A stretch of 64,000 bases of DNA from Epiperipatus broadwayi (GCA_028023455.1 JAQFVV010000113.1:558001-622000); one strand, 5' to 3'. Numbered from the stretch's first letter, positions 49,041 through 61,190 are shown. Made by a program: numbers and translations. Notes: a model not told the origin generated them from the sequence alone.

Positions 49041-50697
49041 ATTCCAAATGTTTGTTTTGGTTATTAATTGTGACTTTTTTGTTGTCCTCTCAGAGAATCA
49101 TAGCTTGTAATATGCTGTGACCTAACTTTACAAAAATATAATTGTTTGCAATCATCTATTCTTACTTTGAATATATTCTTCAATTCTGAATTATCTTTCT
49201 CACTGTGCAAAATATAAAACATCATTATATTCAGTTTATTTTTGGAATAATATTTCTCCATTTATCTTTATAATTTGAGTATTTTTTTAAATCCCAGATT
49301 TATTCTCTGAATAAAAAGAAGAGTATTTGTTACCTATCATATATTTTTTTTTAATGTAAAATAGAAAATGTAACTCCTGCACAGTTTTAAAATTTTCCTT
49401 ATAATACCATTTTTGTTTAGTATAATAGAACTCATATTATACTTATTACTTTTTACCAAACGTGCAAATTAAATGTAACATTATTTACCAAAAAGAAATA
49501 GTTATTCTTTTTTTATGTGATACTAGATTTCTGTTTTTTTTTTTTTAATATTATTTTGTTTATTGTTGGCCTTCTTTTTAATATATATATATTTCTTTAA
49601 CTCAATTAAAATAAATGTCTTAAAATATAGAATATGTATAGTATCCTAATCCATATTTTGAGGTTCAGATTTTGACATCTTTTCAAATATCTCAATTCTT
49701 ACCTTGATTCATAACCTAACTGATATCTTGATTTTATTGGCTAAAAAGTAAACATCTGTTTATAAAAAAATCAACCATCAACATTGGTAATGAAATTTTG
49801 GATGCTAAACCTACTTTACTTAATAAAATCTTTTAGTGGGATAGTTTTATATGGCACTTTATTAATATTTATTTCAATTTTTCTAAGTATGTAATAATCC
49901 TATTATCAAAAACATAACATTTATAAAATTGTTATTATTGCTGATTTTGAGTATAAATATCAACTTCTCTGTTTGAAAGCAAATTACATAATAAGGCAGT
50001 AAAATATAACAATTAATTAGGGGTGATTTGAAATTGCTTGCTATCTATTTAATGCAATCCATTTTAGAATCTCAATTTTAAAATAAGATAATAATCTTTA
50101 ATGACAACTTTATATTATTAAGTAGCATATTTATATAAAATTATGAATCAGAAATATAATAAAATCAACAGTAGACATTAAAACCCATTAAAATAATGTT
50201 ATGAATAATATTATTAGAAAGAAATCAAGTCAGATGTCACATGATCTAATATAGAAGCTCTTTATATAACTTATGATTAATATATTAGCAATGCATTTTT
50301 TTCACCATAAACTGACAACTACAGAACAGTGGTTTTGCAACACCAAGGTACTATAGGAAAGGTACATCATTTTCATCTATTGATATATTTCTAACACTGT
50401 ATGAAAATTTACATTAAAAGATGATAAATCCATCTCTAAAATATGATAAATTAAATGCAGCAGTTTAATTATTGCACTTAATTTATGAAATTTATATTAT
50501 TTTTCTCCTCTAATTAATGAAATTTATATTAATTTTTCCTCTAACTATCCTTTTTAAAAAGAATCTAGCTTTTTTTAATTATTATTATCATAATTGCTTT
50601 TATATTATTGAACTTTAATTTGTTTTGTTGGTTTTTATTATTATATATGTACTGCTTATTATCAGTATCAGTTAGTAATTTCTTTTTTTATTTCACC
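49041..50697. other. Gene-free AT-rich stretch
   Basis: The frame 49261-49064 (minus) is short and unrecognised. No named repeat. Confidence 0.55.
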
Positions 50698-50804
50698 ACT
50701 TTTTTTTTCATGTGTCATAGCATCAGCCAGGAAGCGAACCTGCTAACCCGGGACAACTGCTTGCAAGGCGGCTGTGCTGACCTCTCGACCACCTACACAC
50801 CACT
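50694..50804 (-). mobile_element. tRNA-derived SINE S, copy 5
   Basis: On the minus strand the order is 'ggtggtcgagaggtcagcac', 'gcaggttcgcttcctggc' and 'gatgctatgacacatg' plus A tail. The word 'caccact' on both sides (50694-50700 and 50798-50804) may be a short duplication. Confidence 0.85.
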
Positions 50805-51644
50805 TTTTTTTTTTAATAATCCAGAAATATATAAAAATAATATTTGTACATATATTTATTTAAAAAATTGCTTTGCTTCAATTTCTACATCATAAATGTT
50901 ATCGTTTCTTTTTTTCTTTTTTTTTTTTTTTGATGTGTCAACTATATTTAATCATTTAAAATGGATTCCACTAAAAGATTACAACAAATTTTAATATAAT
51001 TTATTCATTATTAAAAATCCTTTTTAAAAGCTTTTCTTTTTATGTAAATACAATACATTTTTGGAGCCTTTAATAAAGGTCATATAAGACTTTTGAAACA
51101 CCAGGTAAAAAGAAAATACTGATGTTGCAATGGCAGAAATAAGTAGGTTTTGAAAAAAGTGTAAGTATATATTTTATTTTCATATACAATATAATTTGCC
51201 TTCAATAGTATTACATTGATAAAATATTCTGTTCTTCATACATTTAACAATTAGTGAATATGGATTTAAAAAATCCGTTTATTCAACACAAGATATTCAT
51301 AAGTGCTAGTTATAATCTTTCCTTTTACTGTCTTTAACAATTTTGATATGGGGCTGCATTATTTTTCTGGCCATTCATGTGGTTTTCTATTACACTTTAA
51401 TTTCTCATTTTTATTATTAATATTGATACCATCTAGGAACAGTTAATCACAAAAATACAAAATCTTTACAAAAAGCACCATTCCAAATTATGAGGGAGTG
51501 GGAAAGCGTAAACTATTTCTGAGTAGTATATTAAAAATAATAATAATAAAAATTCATTTACTTGAACACCAATTGATCTACCTAACATCATTTAATAATC
51601 TTATTTTTCTCCTTTTATTTTCTTTGCATTTCTTCATATATTCA
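50805..51644. other. Gene-free AT-rich stretch
   Basis: Poly(T) at about 50909-50931. The frame 51498-51854 (+) is hydrophobic read-through into palindrome J and is not accepted as a gene. Confidence 0.5.
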
Positions 51645-51826
51645 TATATATTGCTTACAATAACTCCCCTCATACACACTTTAATGCAAATTTTTTTTAA
51701 TGATTTTTTTTATTTTCCTGACAGTTTCGACTGTCATGCAGTCTTCATAAGAGCGAAAATAAAGAAATCATTAAATATTTTTTGCATTAAAGTGTATATG
51801 AGGGGAGTTATTGTAAGCAATATATA
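51645..51826. mobile_element. Palindrome J, arms of about 67 bp
   Basis: 'tatatattgcttacaataac' at 51645 pairs with its complement ending at 51826. The pairing runs through 'ctttaatgcaaa'/'tttgcattaaag'. The centre 'tttcgactgtcatgcagtct' is a further small hairpin (gactgtcatgcagtc). A diverged half-copy lies at 33560-33685. Confidence 0.88.
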
Positions 51827-51830
51827 TCAT

Positions 51831-52894
51831 TTAATAATAGTAGTAATAATATAAGTTTTACAATATAAACAATTAATTTTCTTGTAATAAAGCTGTGCTT
51901 TTAAAAAAATAGTATTGAAATGATTTAATATTTCAGTTCTATTAATTTTAACAACAAAATACTACTTATTAACACAGAGAATATATAATGATATTTCTGA
52001 AATTTTTTTTTTACATATTTAACTTGTAAATAATACTTTTTTGTGTGATAATTTAAAGCCAATTTTATGATCTCCATGATCTTAAATGAGTAGCCAATTA
52101 ATCATTGATATTTCAGAGGAGAGAAATGATTCTTAGCAATAATCTTAACAATGCCTTTTATTTTAACCAAATCATAACAATCACTAGGGGTTACTCACTA
52201 CACATGCACTGTAACCTAATAAACATTTTGGAGGAATACTCTCCTGGCCAAACACAAAATAAATTCTTTTGGAAATATAGAAGGAAACCACTCTACATTT
52301 TTAACCTAAACATATATGAATAGAAAAATCTTAAGCATTTGGAAATGAGAGCATGAAAATATTAATTAATCAGTTTTAATTCCATTTGCTATATTTTTAA
52401 TTATTGATGTTTGTGTAATTTTCACAATTTATTGCACCTTAGTACTAGATGCTTAAGATTTGCCTATTCTTATACATTTAGGTTAAAAGGATAAAATGGA
52501 TTCATTCTATCTTTTCAAAAGACTTTATCTTGTATTTGGACAGAAGGTTATTTCTCAAAAAGTGTTTACTGGTTTACAGCACATATATAGTGGGTGACTC
52601 CTACTGTTTGTTACAGATTAAAACAGCCATATGTAAATAATAACACATTAACCAAATCATCAGATTGTAATGAGATATAAATCCCATTAATATTAAATTA
52701 TCATTTGAATAAAAACTGGATATTAAATATGTAGCATTGAGAATATATAATAATATTTCATCTTTATGATCTGAAACTGTGATACTGATTAAATTGAAGC
52801 TTTGCTAAGATTGCTGTACTAATGCAATATTTCAGTCTTATAAAATGTCATTGGTAAATCATAAACTTGCTAAATGAAAATGAGATTGACTTTG
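51831..52894. other. Gene-free AT-rich stretch
   Basis: The frame 52105-52323 (+, 72 codons) shows no known domain. Nothing else recognisable. Confidence 0.5.
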
Positions 52895-53182
52895 TTAATA
52901 GATTAACTAAAGCATGTGCGGTTGAAAATGCGAAGATAGGAACATCTACAGGTCTTAACCACAAGCTTACACATTAGAAGAAAAGAGGGGAACCCTTCTT
53001 TACTTCAACCTACTTTCTATATAAATAGGTGAAGCTGAAGTGGTTCCGTAAGCTTGTGGTTAAGACCTGTAGAGGTCCCTACCTTCGCATTTTCAATTGC
53101 ACATGCTTTAGGTTTATTGCCTTAGTAAATATTACTTACATAATCAATGTGCATTAAATAAATTTATAATTAATAGATTAAC
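52895..53182 (+). mobile_element. Family C foldback (262 bp) with perfect 13-bp direct repeats
   Basis: 'ttaatagattaac' lies at 52895-52907 and 53170-53182. The arms of about 60 bp (52910-52970 and 53046-53108) share 'gcatgtgc', 'aaaatgcgaag' and 'aggtcttaaccacaagctta' as complements. The right end ('acataatcaatgtgcattaa', then 'ataaatttataa') is the reverse complement of the left end of the copy at 30460. The left end is different. One constant and one variable end is the pattern of 5' truncation. Confidence 0.88.
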
Positions 53183-53608
53183 ATAAGAGGTCCTTATTTT
53201 GAAACTTTATTAATGTGACATCTAGAAAGTTTAAAAAGATTCCTACAGTATACACATATGAAAATTATTTTATCAGAAACTTTATTAAGTATTATCAGCA
53301 CCATATAGTTAATAGCCAATGTTTATTTATATACTTATTCAATTAATAGAATTTATGCCTGCATTGTGCTCTGAAACTATGTTTAATACATTGAGACTTT
53401 GTTAAGATCAATATTTTACCTCTTTAAAATATCAAAGATTAATCAGCTTTCCATATAAGATTTTGGGAGCCAGATTCATAGTTTCACTGAAATAAGCGAT
53501 TTTTTAAAAGTAAAAACATGTATATAGATTGTGGAGATCAGATGTCCCTTTATCAATTATTCAATTACTACATCAAATGCACTCATTAGCATGTAAATTT
53601 ATTAAAAT

Positions 53609-53739
53609 CTAAAAATTTTGATTTTTTTTCCTCATGTGTCATAGCATCTGCAGGGAAGCGAACCCGCTAACCCGGGACAACTGCTTGTAAAGCAGCTGTC
53701 GCTGACCTCTCGACCACCAATGCTTGACTAGAAATTTTG
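53609..53739 (-). mobile_element. tRNA-derived SINE S, copy 6, with 12-bp duplications
   Basis: Flanks 'ctaaaaattttg' (53609-53620) and 'ctagaaattttg' (53728-53739) agree at 11 of 12 positions. The minus-strand body has 'ggtggtcgagaggtcagcga', B box GGTTCGCTTCC and 'gatgctatgacacatgagg' plus A tail. Confidence 0.87.
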
Positions 53740-54714
53740 GTTTGTGAAAGATTTTTATATAAACATGCATTTGAAGACTATTTCTTCACAATATTATTAA
53801 TGTATAGGTATGTTTGTTTTGCTAAAAAAAATACTGTATTTAGAGCAGTAACAAAAAATTATAATCAGTGTATTCCATTAATATATTTATTTTTATAGTA
53901 ATTTACTTTAAACAGTATTGCATTTGTTTTTTTTTAGATTTTTTAAAAAATAGTTTGAATTATATATTATTAATATTCCCAATATAAATTTTGCATGGTA
54001 TACACACTTTTTTTTTAGAACTGTAATATTGATATATTCATATATGATTACTTATCAATCTTATACATTAAATATTCTATGTAAGAAATGAAAAAATTAA
54101 AATTAATAATAAAAAAAAAACAAAGTGGAAGATTTATAAAAATCATATACTTAATATATATACTTTATATTATTTTTTAAAATATAATTTACTTACTTGT
54201 ATGCCTGTCCTAAATGATCCCAATTCTTTGCACTTTGGGGAAAAGATTTTATACTATCCTTATAAACTTCTATAGAATTCTGTTATAAAAAAGAACAATA
54301 TATATATATATATATGAATAATTTGTACAAATATAGATACAATAAACACCTCCATACATCCCCATTTTTTTTAAAATTCATATAAATAAAGATATAATAA
54401 AAGACAAATGACCTCCAAGATTTGAAATTTTATACATGCGTATAAATATATAATTAATGTCAAATCTCTAATATATTAGTAAAATGGACAAACTCTAGAG
54501 ATTGCTTGCTTTATGTAGAGAAATTTATTTATCGATTTCTTTCATTTTTTCAATTCTTATTACCTTATTCAAAATTGTAAAACTGACTTGTAATCACAAA
54601 TTAGACTACATATTAAAATTTCAATTGATTACTGATATCTGCTGTTTGATAATCTTCTTTGAGCATTAATATATTATGCTTTTTTTACATTTGTTTTACT
54701 GTCAATTTTTTTCT
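53740..54714. other. Gene-free AT-rich stretch
   Basis: (TA)n at about 54297-54316. No coding frame or named repeat. Confidence 0.55.
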
Positions 54715-54840
54715 CCCCTCTTTTCTTCCAAGGCATAAGCTTGTGATTAAGACCTGTAGATGTCCCTACTATCATATGTTCACGCGCACATTACTGAGGT
54801 TACAGCCTTAGTAAATATTACTTACATTATTTTTATTATT
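54715..54840 (+). repeat. Family C 3' part, single arm
   Basis: 'cttttcttccaaggcataagc', 'gattaagacctgtagatgtc' and 'gccttagtaaatattactta' match the right-hand arm of the copies at 12240 and 30710. No inverted partner, consistent with severe 5' truncation. Confidence 0.75.
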
Positions 54841-55489
54841 TTGTGGATTAAATCTATGAATCATCTCTCTTTATGGTTAAAAAATGCAGAACTATATATA
54901 ACATGTTTGTTTTTGTTTGTCGCAGTAAATTGAAATGCAAGAAGCATTATCTTGTTTTATGTTATACATCATACATGCCTTATTTATATAAATAAGATTT
55001 CCAAAGAATTATTGATTATTTTATTGAACTTACTAAATAATTATAAACTCAAGTTAAAAGTACCAAGTTTTAATTTGTCAATGTACAGAAGGAACTCACA
55101 AATTGTGACATCTAGCTGCATGACCTAATACCTATTTAATATTTTTAAATTCTTAACATCTTTATACAGAAAACTTCTTTTGGTATCCTACATTTGTAAA
55201 TTTTCAATATATAGTTTTAATATTTTTGCCTTCTCCCTGCTCATATTTATGTAGTGATGGTTCTAATGTTAAAATCTTTTGAATTTTTATGCCTCAGAGA
55301 TGCCAGAGAAAAAATGAACATAACTTATTATACTATTAAGTTTCATAATCATATAAAAGTCATAAAACTTAAAATTAAAAAAAATTCAATATTATATTAC
55401 AAAGACTTTTCATTATTTTTTTCAAAATTTCTTTCACAACTAACAGTGAAACGCCATGTATGTGTGTGTGTAAAAAATCAGATATAATA
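54841..55489. other. Gene-free AT-rich stretch
   Basis: The frame 55254-55487 (+) is Lys/Phe-rich and unrecognised. Confidence 0.5.
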
Positions 55490-55493
55490 ATCT

Positions 55494-55984
55494 TTAACTT
55501 GGATTAAAGTTTATATCTGTGCTAGAGAAAAACTCTAGTTTAATAAATGATAAATGATAAACGTTGTTAGGTTTATCAAAAGTGTACGAAGTCGAGGTTG
55601 TGGGTGGAGCAAGTTTGGCGGTTGTAAATAAAGATGTGACAATTCGCCTTAGATCGTTTGCAGCAATAAGATTATCTATCTTTATAACATTTTCTTTATG
55701 GTTGACACGTTGCAGGCTCATCTTTGGTCATTCTCAGGACTCGGCTCTAAGTGTCTTTATTAAGCTTCTTGATCAAGTCAAGCAGCGAGACTCTCTGCTT
55801 TCGCCTGTGAGTCTACATGATGATACTTGGGTGAAAGTTTTATTTTCCTCTTAATCTTATTAAGATTCCCTTTTCTCTACATTGACTTTTTCAAGTTTCA
55901 TTCTGAATACTATGTAAATTTTTATAAAGTTTAACTGTATATTACTATGTTACTATGTTTAATAAATATATTTTAAAACAACAA
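55494..55984. other. GC-richer island, nature unknown; possible solo LTR
   Basis: About 300 bp (55564-55860) is clearly less AT-rich than anything nearby. It is open on both strands: plus 55564-55854 (96 codons) and minus 55721-55494 (75 codons, 'NLIAANDLRRIVTSLFTTAK'). I recognise neither product. 'tgttagg' at 55565, a TATA-like 'tttataaag' at 55921, AATAAA at 55961 and 'aaca' near 55980 could make a solo LTR, but no flanking duplication is visible. An exon or retroposed gene fragment is an alternative. Confidence 0.3.
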
Positions 55985-56014
55985 TAAATACTCTTCATGT
56001 AATAAAGATGTATA

Positions 56015-56095
56015 TGAGAGCTGGTGACCTAGGCCAACTGATGAGTGCTAGTTCAGCATGAAATGCATCTTGGGGGGCATTTATCTTTTATTGTA
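56015..56095 (+). repeat. Family A relic
   Basis: 'ggccaactgatgagtgctag' followed by 'cagcatgaaatgcatcttgg' and 'catttatctttt' matches the family A arm. Confidence 0.65.
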
Positions 56096-56189
56096 ACTTT
56101 ATTTATATAAAGAATAATAATAAAAAAAGAGGAAGTATGGATATTATTAAAATTTTGCATAATAAACAATCAATGTTTTTTTTTATTCT

Positions 56190-56640
56190 GGATTTACTAA
56201 GTAGTTACATAACAATGATTAAATATTCTATAGACAAATACTTTAGTTGAAAAGATTAAAATGTAGTAGCATAATGAATTTTGCAATGCAAGTCTACATC
56301 CAAGCCCACTTTTGCACATAAAAAACAAGTTTTTTAAATGATCGTAATTCATAAATTGATAACCATCCATCATTGACTGATAAATCAAATCAAATATTTT
56401 TAACAATAATTATTAAACCAAAGTTTCTATAGATTGCATTTAAAGCATTAAGAATGTTCTACAGATTACTTTTTTTAAATTGTCAAGTCAATCACAAACA
56501 TCAGAATATAGAAGCAAAGAAGATAAAATTCTTATCTTTGCTTCCAATTAGGTTAAATAAAATACACATACCACATATAACACACTTTGATGTTTGCTTC
56601 ACCAGGCAATTCTTAAACTGTTTATTATCAACAAAATAAT
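56190..56640. repeat. Old repeat L, copy 1
   Basis: The part from about 56395 ('ttattaaaccaaagtttcta', 'gattgcatttaaagcattaa', 'gttctacagattact') is colinear with about 62790-62990. Both continue to an 'aaagccaagaagg/aaagaagata' block. The small frames on both strands are incidental. Confidence 0.45.
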
Positions 56641-56664
56641 AATCCAAATTGAAGTTATGAATAT

Positions 56665-56840
56665 GAATTATTTATTAGCCTGTTTCCATCATCTAAGATT
56701 AAACTCTGAATGGATTTACAAAAAAGTTTAATCTTCATTTAAATTGTCCAAATACATTCAACTGTTAGTAATAGCACACAAGTTAGGCTAAACACAATAT
56801 TTTAAATGACATTATTCTCCTTTCTTCTCCAGATGTTGCT
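56665..56840 (+). repeat. Family H single arm
   Basis: 'tttccatcatctaagattaa', 'tacattcaactgttagtaat' and 'gacattattctcctttcttc' match the left arm of 48735-49040. Confidence 0.7.
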
Positions 56841-56864
56841 GATCAGAGCAATGACTGTACTATC

Positions 56865-56960
56865 TATCATGGGAGTCAACATGAAACTATAGCTTCATAA
56901 ATATTGAATTTAACATAATGCTCTAACCAACTGAGATAATATACCAATGCCAAGCATTTC
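56865..56960 (-). ncRNA. tRNA-like relic
   Basis: On the minus strand, 'ttatctcagttggttagagc' is a near-perfect tRNA A box. It is followed after a tRNA-like distance by 'catgttgactccc', a degraded B box. Acceptor pairing is poor. Probably a SINE head and not a functional tRNA. Confidence 0.45.
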
Positions 56961-57360
56961 TATTTAAAGATTGTAGATTTTTCACAACTAATAATAATGT
57001 TATTTTTTATACTATTATGTAGAAAATCTGAAATATAAATAATCTTCCGTGATATCGTAATTATTTTCAAAAATTGCTCAAACTTTTTCAGTTAAGTTAG
57101 TCAAATGACTTAATCAAATATATGAAAGTAATATATAAATTATACCTTTTTAAATTACAGATTTAATACACTGTCAATTTACATTGAAATTAAAATTCTT
57201 TTATTGTCACATAATTTCTATTCTCTATACTTAGCAAATTACAAGGACCCAATTCTAAATTCATTACTTTTAGCAAATTCCTGCAGTGAATACATCACTT
57301 CAGGATCATTGCTATGATTGAGATACCAGAAGAAATATCTTCATATAAGAAACAAATAAA

Positions 57361-57869
57361 CTATATATATATCATCATCATCATCATCAACCATTATCAA
57401 TCCACTGCAGGATGAAGGTCTCTCCAAGTTTAATCCATCTTCTCCGATATTTAGCTTCTCTTCTCCACAACACCCCTGCACATTTTCTTATTTCATTCAT
57501 CCATCTCACATGTGGTCTCTTTCTGGGTCTTTTACAATCTCTTGGAATCCAGTTTAAAATTTCAATTGTCCATCTATTATCATCTCTTCTAGCAATATGT
57601 CCAGCCCAACTCCATTTCAATCTTTTAATTTTTTCAATAAGGTCATTAACACCTGTTTGTTGTCTCACCCATACATTGCATTTTCGATCTCTTTTTGTTA
57701 CTCCCAACATACATCTCTCCATACTCCTTTGAGTGGTCTGAAGTCTCTGTATTGCTCTTCCATTAAGTGTCCAAGTCTCAGATCCATAAGTAAGAACTGG
57801 TAAAACACATTTGTTAAAAACCATCCTTTTCAAACACATAGGCATATTTCCTTTTAGTATCATATATAT
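57361..57869 (-). mobile_element. 5'-truncated RTE, best-preserved 3' end
   Basis: The minus-strand insert begins near 57861 and ends in (GAT)n at 57373. It is colinear with 3494-3975 but less mutated. Words 'ctatatatat' and 'atatatatag' border it, a possible duplication in a simple TA target. Confidence 0.88.
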
Positions 57870-57947
57870 ATAGCAAATGCAATGCAAACATGCATACACA
57901 AACGATATATTTTGCATAGAAATAAATTTTAATTTTATATTATACAT
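57387..57947 (-). pseudogene. RTE C-terminal fragment, open frame
   Basis: Only the part from about residue 30 is transposon: 'KGNMPMCLKRMVFNKCVLPV', then 'TYGSETWTLNGRAIQRLQTT', 'ERCMLGVTKRDRK', 'GHIARRDDNRWTIEILNW' and 'RGRPHVRW'-type sequence (here RKRPHVRW), ending 'WIDNG' right before the 3' tail. The first codons come from flanking DNA. It lacks the endonuclease and reverse transcriptase, so it has no enzymatic activity. The frame is intact over about 155 codons, which suggests this insertion is younger than the copies at 3494 and 29945. Confidence 0.85.
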
Positions 57948-57949
57948 TT

Positions 57950-58380
57950 ATCTGAAGTATATATATATATAGTGATGGAACTTATAAATGAAGAAATATT
58001 ATAATAATTGGAGATTCTGCTTTCGATTGTAGCAACACAATGTTTTAAAGCAGTACCCAATTAAAATAATCAGCTGTCAGCATTATTACAAAGTCAAAAA
58101 AAAATTACCCCTTTTGATTGTGATCAGGGATTTTAATGAGTACATACCACTACAGTAAATTTATATTGGTTTGAAAAAATCAAAATGTAATAACTTTCTT
58201 TTAGTTCCCATTTTGTAGTAAAATCTCCTAGATGGCTAGTCATGTAGGATAATTTTATATTTTTAATGGACATTATAGAGAATGAAATGTGATAATAAAT
58301 AGGTTTTATATTTTTAATTGTAGTTAAAATCTGCAATCATGGTCTTTCAAAGCAACAACTAGTTAAAAATCAACTGCTAC
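57950..58380. other. Gene-free stretch
   Basis: (TA)n at about 57959-57971. The frame 58336-58133 (minus) is unrecognised. Confidence 0.5.
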
Positions 58381-58439
58381 AATAATACCTTAGCAGTGAT
58401 ATATATATAATATTTAAAGACATGCATATTGTCTATACT

Positions 58440-60002
58440 AAATTTAAGATAATTATAAGGAACTTGAATTCAGACTTTCAAACTCCCTATGATCTAGATG
58501 TCCACTTTCCAACTCTTCAGCTTTCCATATCATTGAAAATTCAAGGACGAAATACGTAAAGTTACTGTTGATGCCAATATTACTATCATACCCATGTTGA
58601 TCTTAATTCAGTCTGACCTCTCATACATAGGACCCTAATATGTACATTTAATTATAGAGAAGAAGGGTGGGAAAAATACAGGCTGAATATGTACTATATA
58701 AAGACATGTATATTATCTATACTAAATTTAATGTACTTATAAGAGATTTGAACTCAAAACTCAGATTTTCAAACTCCTTACAGCTATTCAATTTATCTTG
58801 AAGTCAGATGTCACATGACTTAATTTAATAAAGCTTGTATTTACAAATGTTATATATAAAGCTTGCAAAATAAGCTCTTAACAAGCTTTGAGAATATTCT
58901 CAACCCCAGAGGTTTCTGCTTCTGGCATCATCAGTGAGGTACCAGGATATTCAGCATTAGATTTTATACAACCAATACACATGACCACATAAATGTGAAA
59001 AAAAGATAAATGATCTCCAATATATGTATTTCATTGCTGAACCAGCACTCATCAGTTGGTATAGATCACCATCTCTCTCATAAGTGCTCAATTTATATTA
59101 AGATAACAATGTGATCATCTGTATTAGTTGTATAAGATGAATTAGACAGATGTAGGGAGTTTGAAAGTCTGATTGCAAGTTCCTTATAATTATAATAAAT
59201 TTAGTATAGATAGTATACTTGTCTTTAAATATTACATATTCAGGCTGTAAGAGCCCATCCCTCTTCTGTATAATTAAATGGATAAATTAAGATTCAATGT
59301 GAGAGCAGTCAAAGATTAATTTAAGGTCAACATGGATATGATAACAATATTGGTATTAACAAGGGCTTTGAGCATTTCATCTTCAGATTTTCAATGAATA
59401 TGAAATGGCTGAAAAGTTGGAGAGTGAAGAACCTTGAACCTTCTCTGTTAAAGTTAGTAGAGTTGCTATCTTAATGTAAAGTGAGAATTGATTGCATATA
59501 TGTGTGAGATAGTGATCTGGACCAACAGATGAGTGCTGGTTTAGCACAAAATATGTATATTGGAGATCATTTATCTTTTTCACATGTATGTGGTCATGCA
59601 TATTAATTATATAAGATGGATTTGATACTTGTAGTTAGATTGAAAGTCTGAGTTCAAGTCTCTTACAATTACATTAAATTTAGTATAGACAATATACATG
59701 TTTTTATTCAGCCAGTATTCTGACCATCCCTCTTCTGTGCAATTATATGGACATATTAAAGTCCTATGTGTGAGGGGTCAGATTGATTTTATGTTCGACA
59801 TGGGTATAATTATAATATTGGCATCAACAAAGGCTTTGAGTATATCATCCTAGGATATTCAATGATATGGATGGCTGAAGAGTTGAAGAAAAGTTTGAAG
59901 CTTGTCCATTAAAGTTTGAAGAGTTGCTATGTAAATATAAATTGAGTACTGATTGTATATATGCAAGAGATGGTGATCTTGACCAATTGATGAGTGCAGG
60001 TT
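58440..60002. repeat. Family A cluster, mixed orientation
   Basis: Inverted units lie at about 58440-58640 and 58720-58800. Direct units follow at about 59000-59240, 59330-59690 and 59760-60002. 'gttgctat' with 'attaaagtt' recurs about 465 bp apart (59445 and 59908). Each direct unit carries 'gatctggaccaa' or a variant, 'gatgagtgctggt' and 'gtctgagttcaag'. The minus frames here are read-through of these units. Confidence 0.72.
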
Positions 60003-60331
60003 GAAGGAGTAATAAGAAGAAATCAAAAAGGAAATACATGGATGAGAGAATAAACAGCTGCTACTGACATCATTGAAAGAATTAAGTGACTGGAGTTGGG
60101 TTGGACATATTTCTAGAAGAGATGTTAATAGATGGATAGTTGACATCTTAAACTGGATTCCAAGATTTATAAAAGATCTAGAAAGAGACCATATGTGAGA
60201 TGGATGATTCAATAATAAAATGTTCCGATATGAAGTGGTGAAGAAAGGTTAGAGATAAGATAAGATGAATTGAAATTGGAGAGTCTTTTATCCTGCAGTG
60301 AACTAATAATGGTTGAAAATGATGATGAAAT
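60003..60331 (+). mobile_element. 5'-truncated RTE 3' end, plus strand, decayed
   Basis: 'gttgggttggacatatttct', 'agaagagatgttaatagatg' and 'tttatcctgcagtgaact' match the 3' end of the RTE copies on the opposite strand. It ends 'gatgatga' at about 60331. It lies directly against the family A unit. Confidence 0.82.
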
Positions 60332-61059
60332 ATATATATATATGAATGTTTTTTTGGGTGTTAAATGTATGGATAGATGTCAATAATCAATAATGAATTG
60401 AGGGAATAAAATATATGATTAGGAATCAGGCAGATTGGCTTGAATTGAAGATCTTAGGATGTTTTAAATTTCAGATTTTTAGCTTTAATAGCAAAGTGGA
60501 GGTAAAGATGATAGCTAAATGTATAAACGCCTTAATTTCAGTTTTCAATCCCAAGGCTCATTGATAAAGGCAAATGCCAGAAATCAGTTTGGAGGTGGAG
60601 TTTTAAGTAAAATATTAACTGGTAGTCACTGATTATTCCAGTTTACTATAGATAACATTAGAATAGAGAGATGATTTAGCTTTTTTATATAATATTCAAA
60701 CTAAATAGAAAAGGTGGTGGGTGAAAACAAAATATAGCACAACTTTTAAACTGTAGAATGATTTGTAGTAGAATATTAAGATATGTTTTATTTTCACTTT
60801 CTTTACTGCTTAACTTCGTTACGTTTTGCTTTCTATTATTTCAGAATTTATTACTAATAATATATTAAAATTTCACAATCTTTTATTTTCACATTTTTGG
60901 TTCCTTTATTTGCTTTTTTTATTTATTGATAAATCCTCTTTATCTTTTAATATTACAAAGTTACACCAATGTTATTGAATCATTGAATATTGTCTGTTTT
61001 TAAATACGGAAAACCCCGGGGGAGGGAACTTGACATTGTTACCATAATAATGATAATAA
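60332..61059. other. Gene-free stretch
   Basis: Part of 60480-60640 weakly recalls the family B core ('tgccagaaatcagtttgg'). 'cggaaaaccccgggggaggg' near 61007 is an isolated GC-rich word. Nothing else recognised. Confidence 0.45.
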
Positions 61060-61190
61060 TAACACCGTTCCAAACATTGTGTAACTATTAATCTGGGTAT
61101 TATTACTAACAGTTGTTTGTATTTGGAAAAGTTTAAAGTTTAAAATTGTCTAGACATTCAGCGTTTAATGATAGATAATAAAAACATGCT
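61060..61190 (+). repeat. Family H single arm (opposite arm)
   Basis: 'ggtattattactaacagttg', 'gtatttggaaaa' and 'cagcgtttaatgatagat' match the right arm of 48735-49040 in diverged form. Confidence 0.55.

Noticed and set aside
51498-51854. A 118-codon hydrophobic frame that could be a membrane protein
   Set aside because: Its composition is that of T-rich DNA, and its last third runs through palindrome J.
57412-57803. Plus-strand frames of 106 and 68 codons
   Set aside because: Antisense shadows of the RTE C-terminal frame.
59383-60212. Several minus-strand frames with shared words
   Set aside because: Read-through of repeated family A units and of the reverse strand of an RTE fragment.
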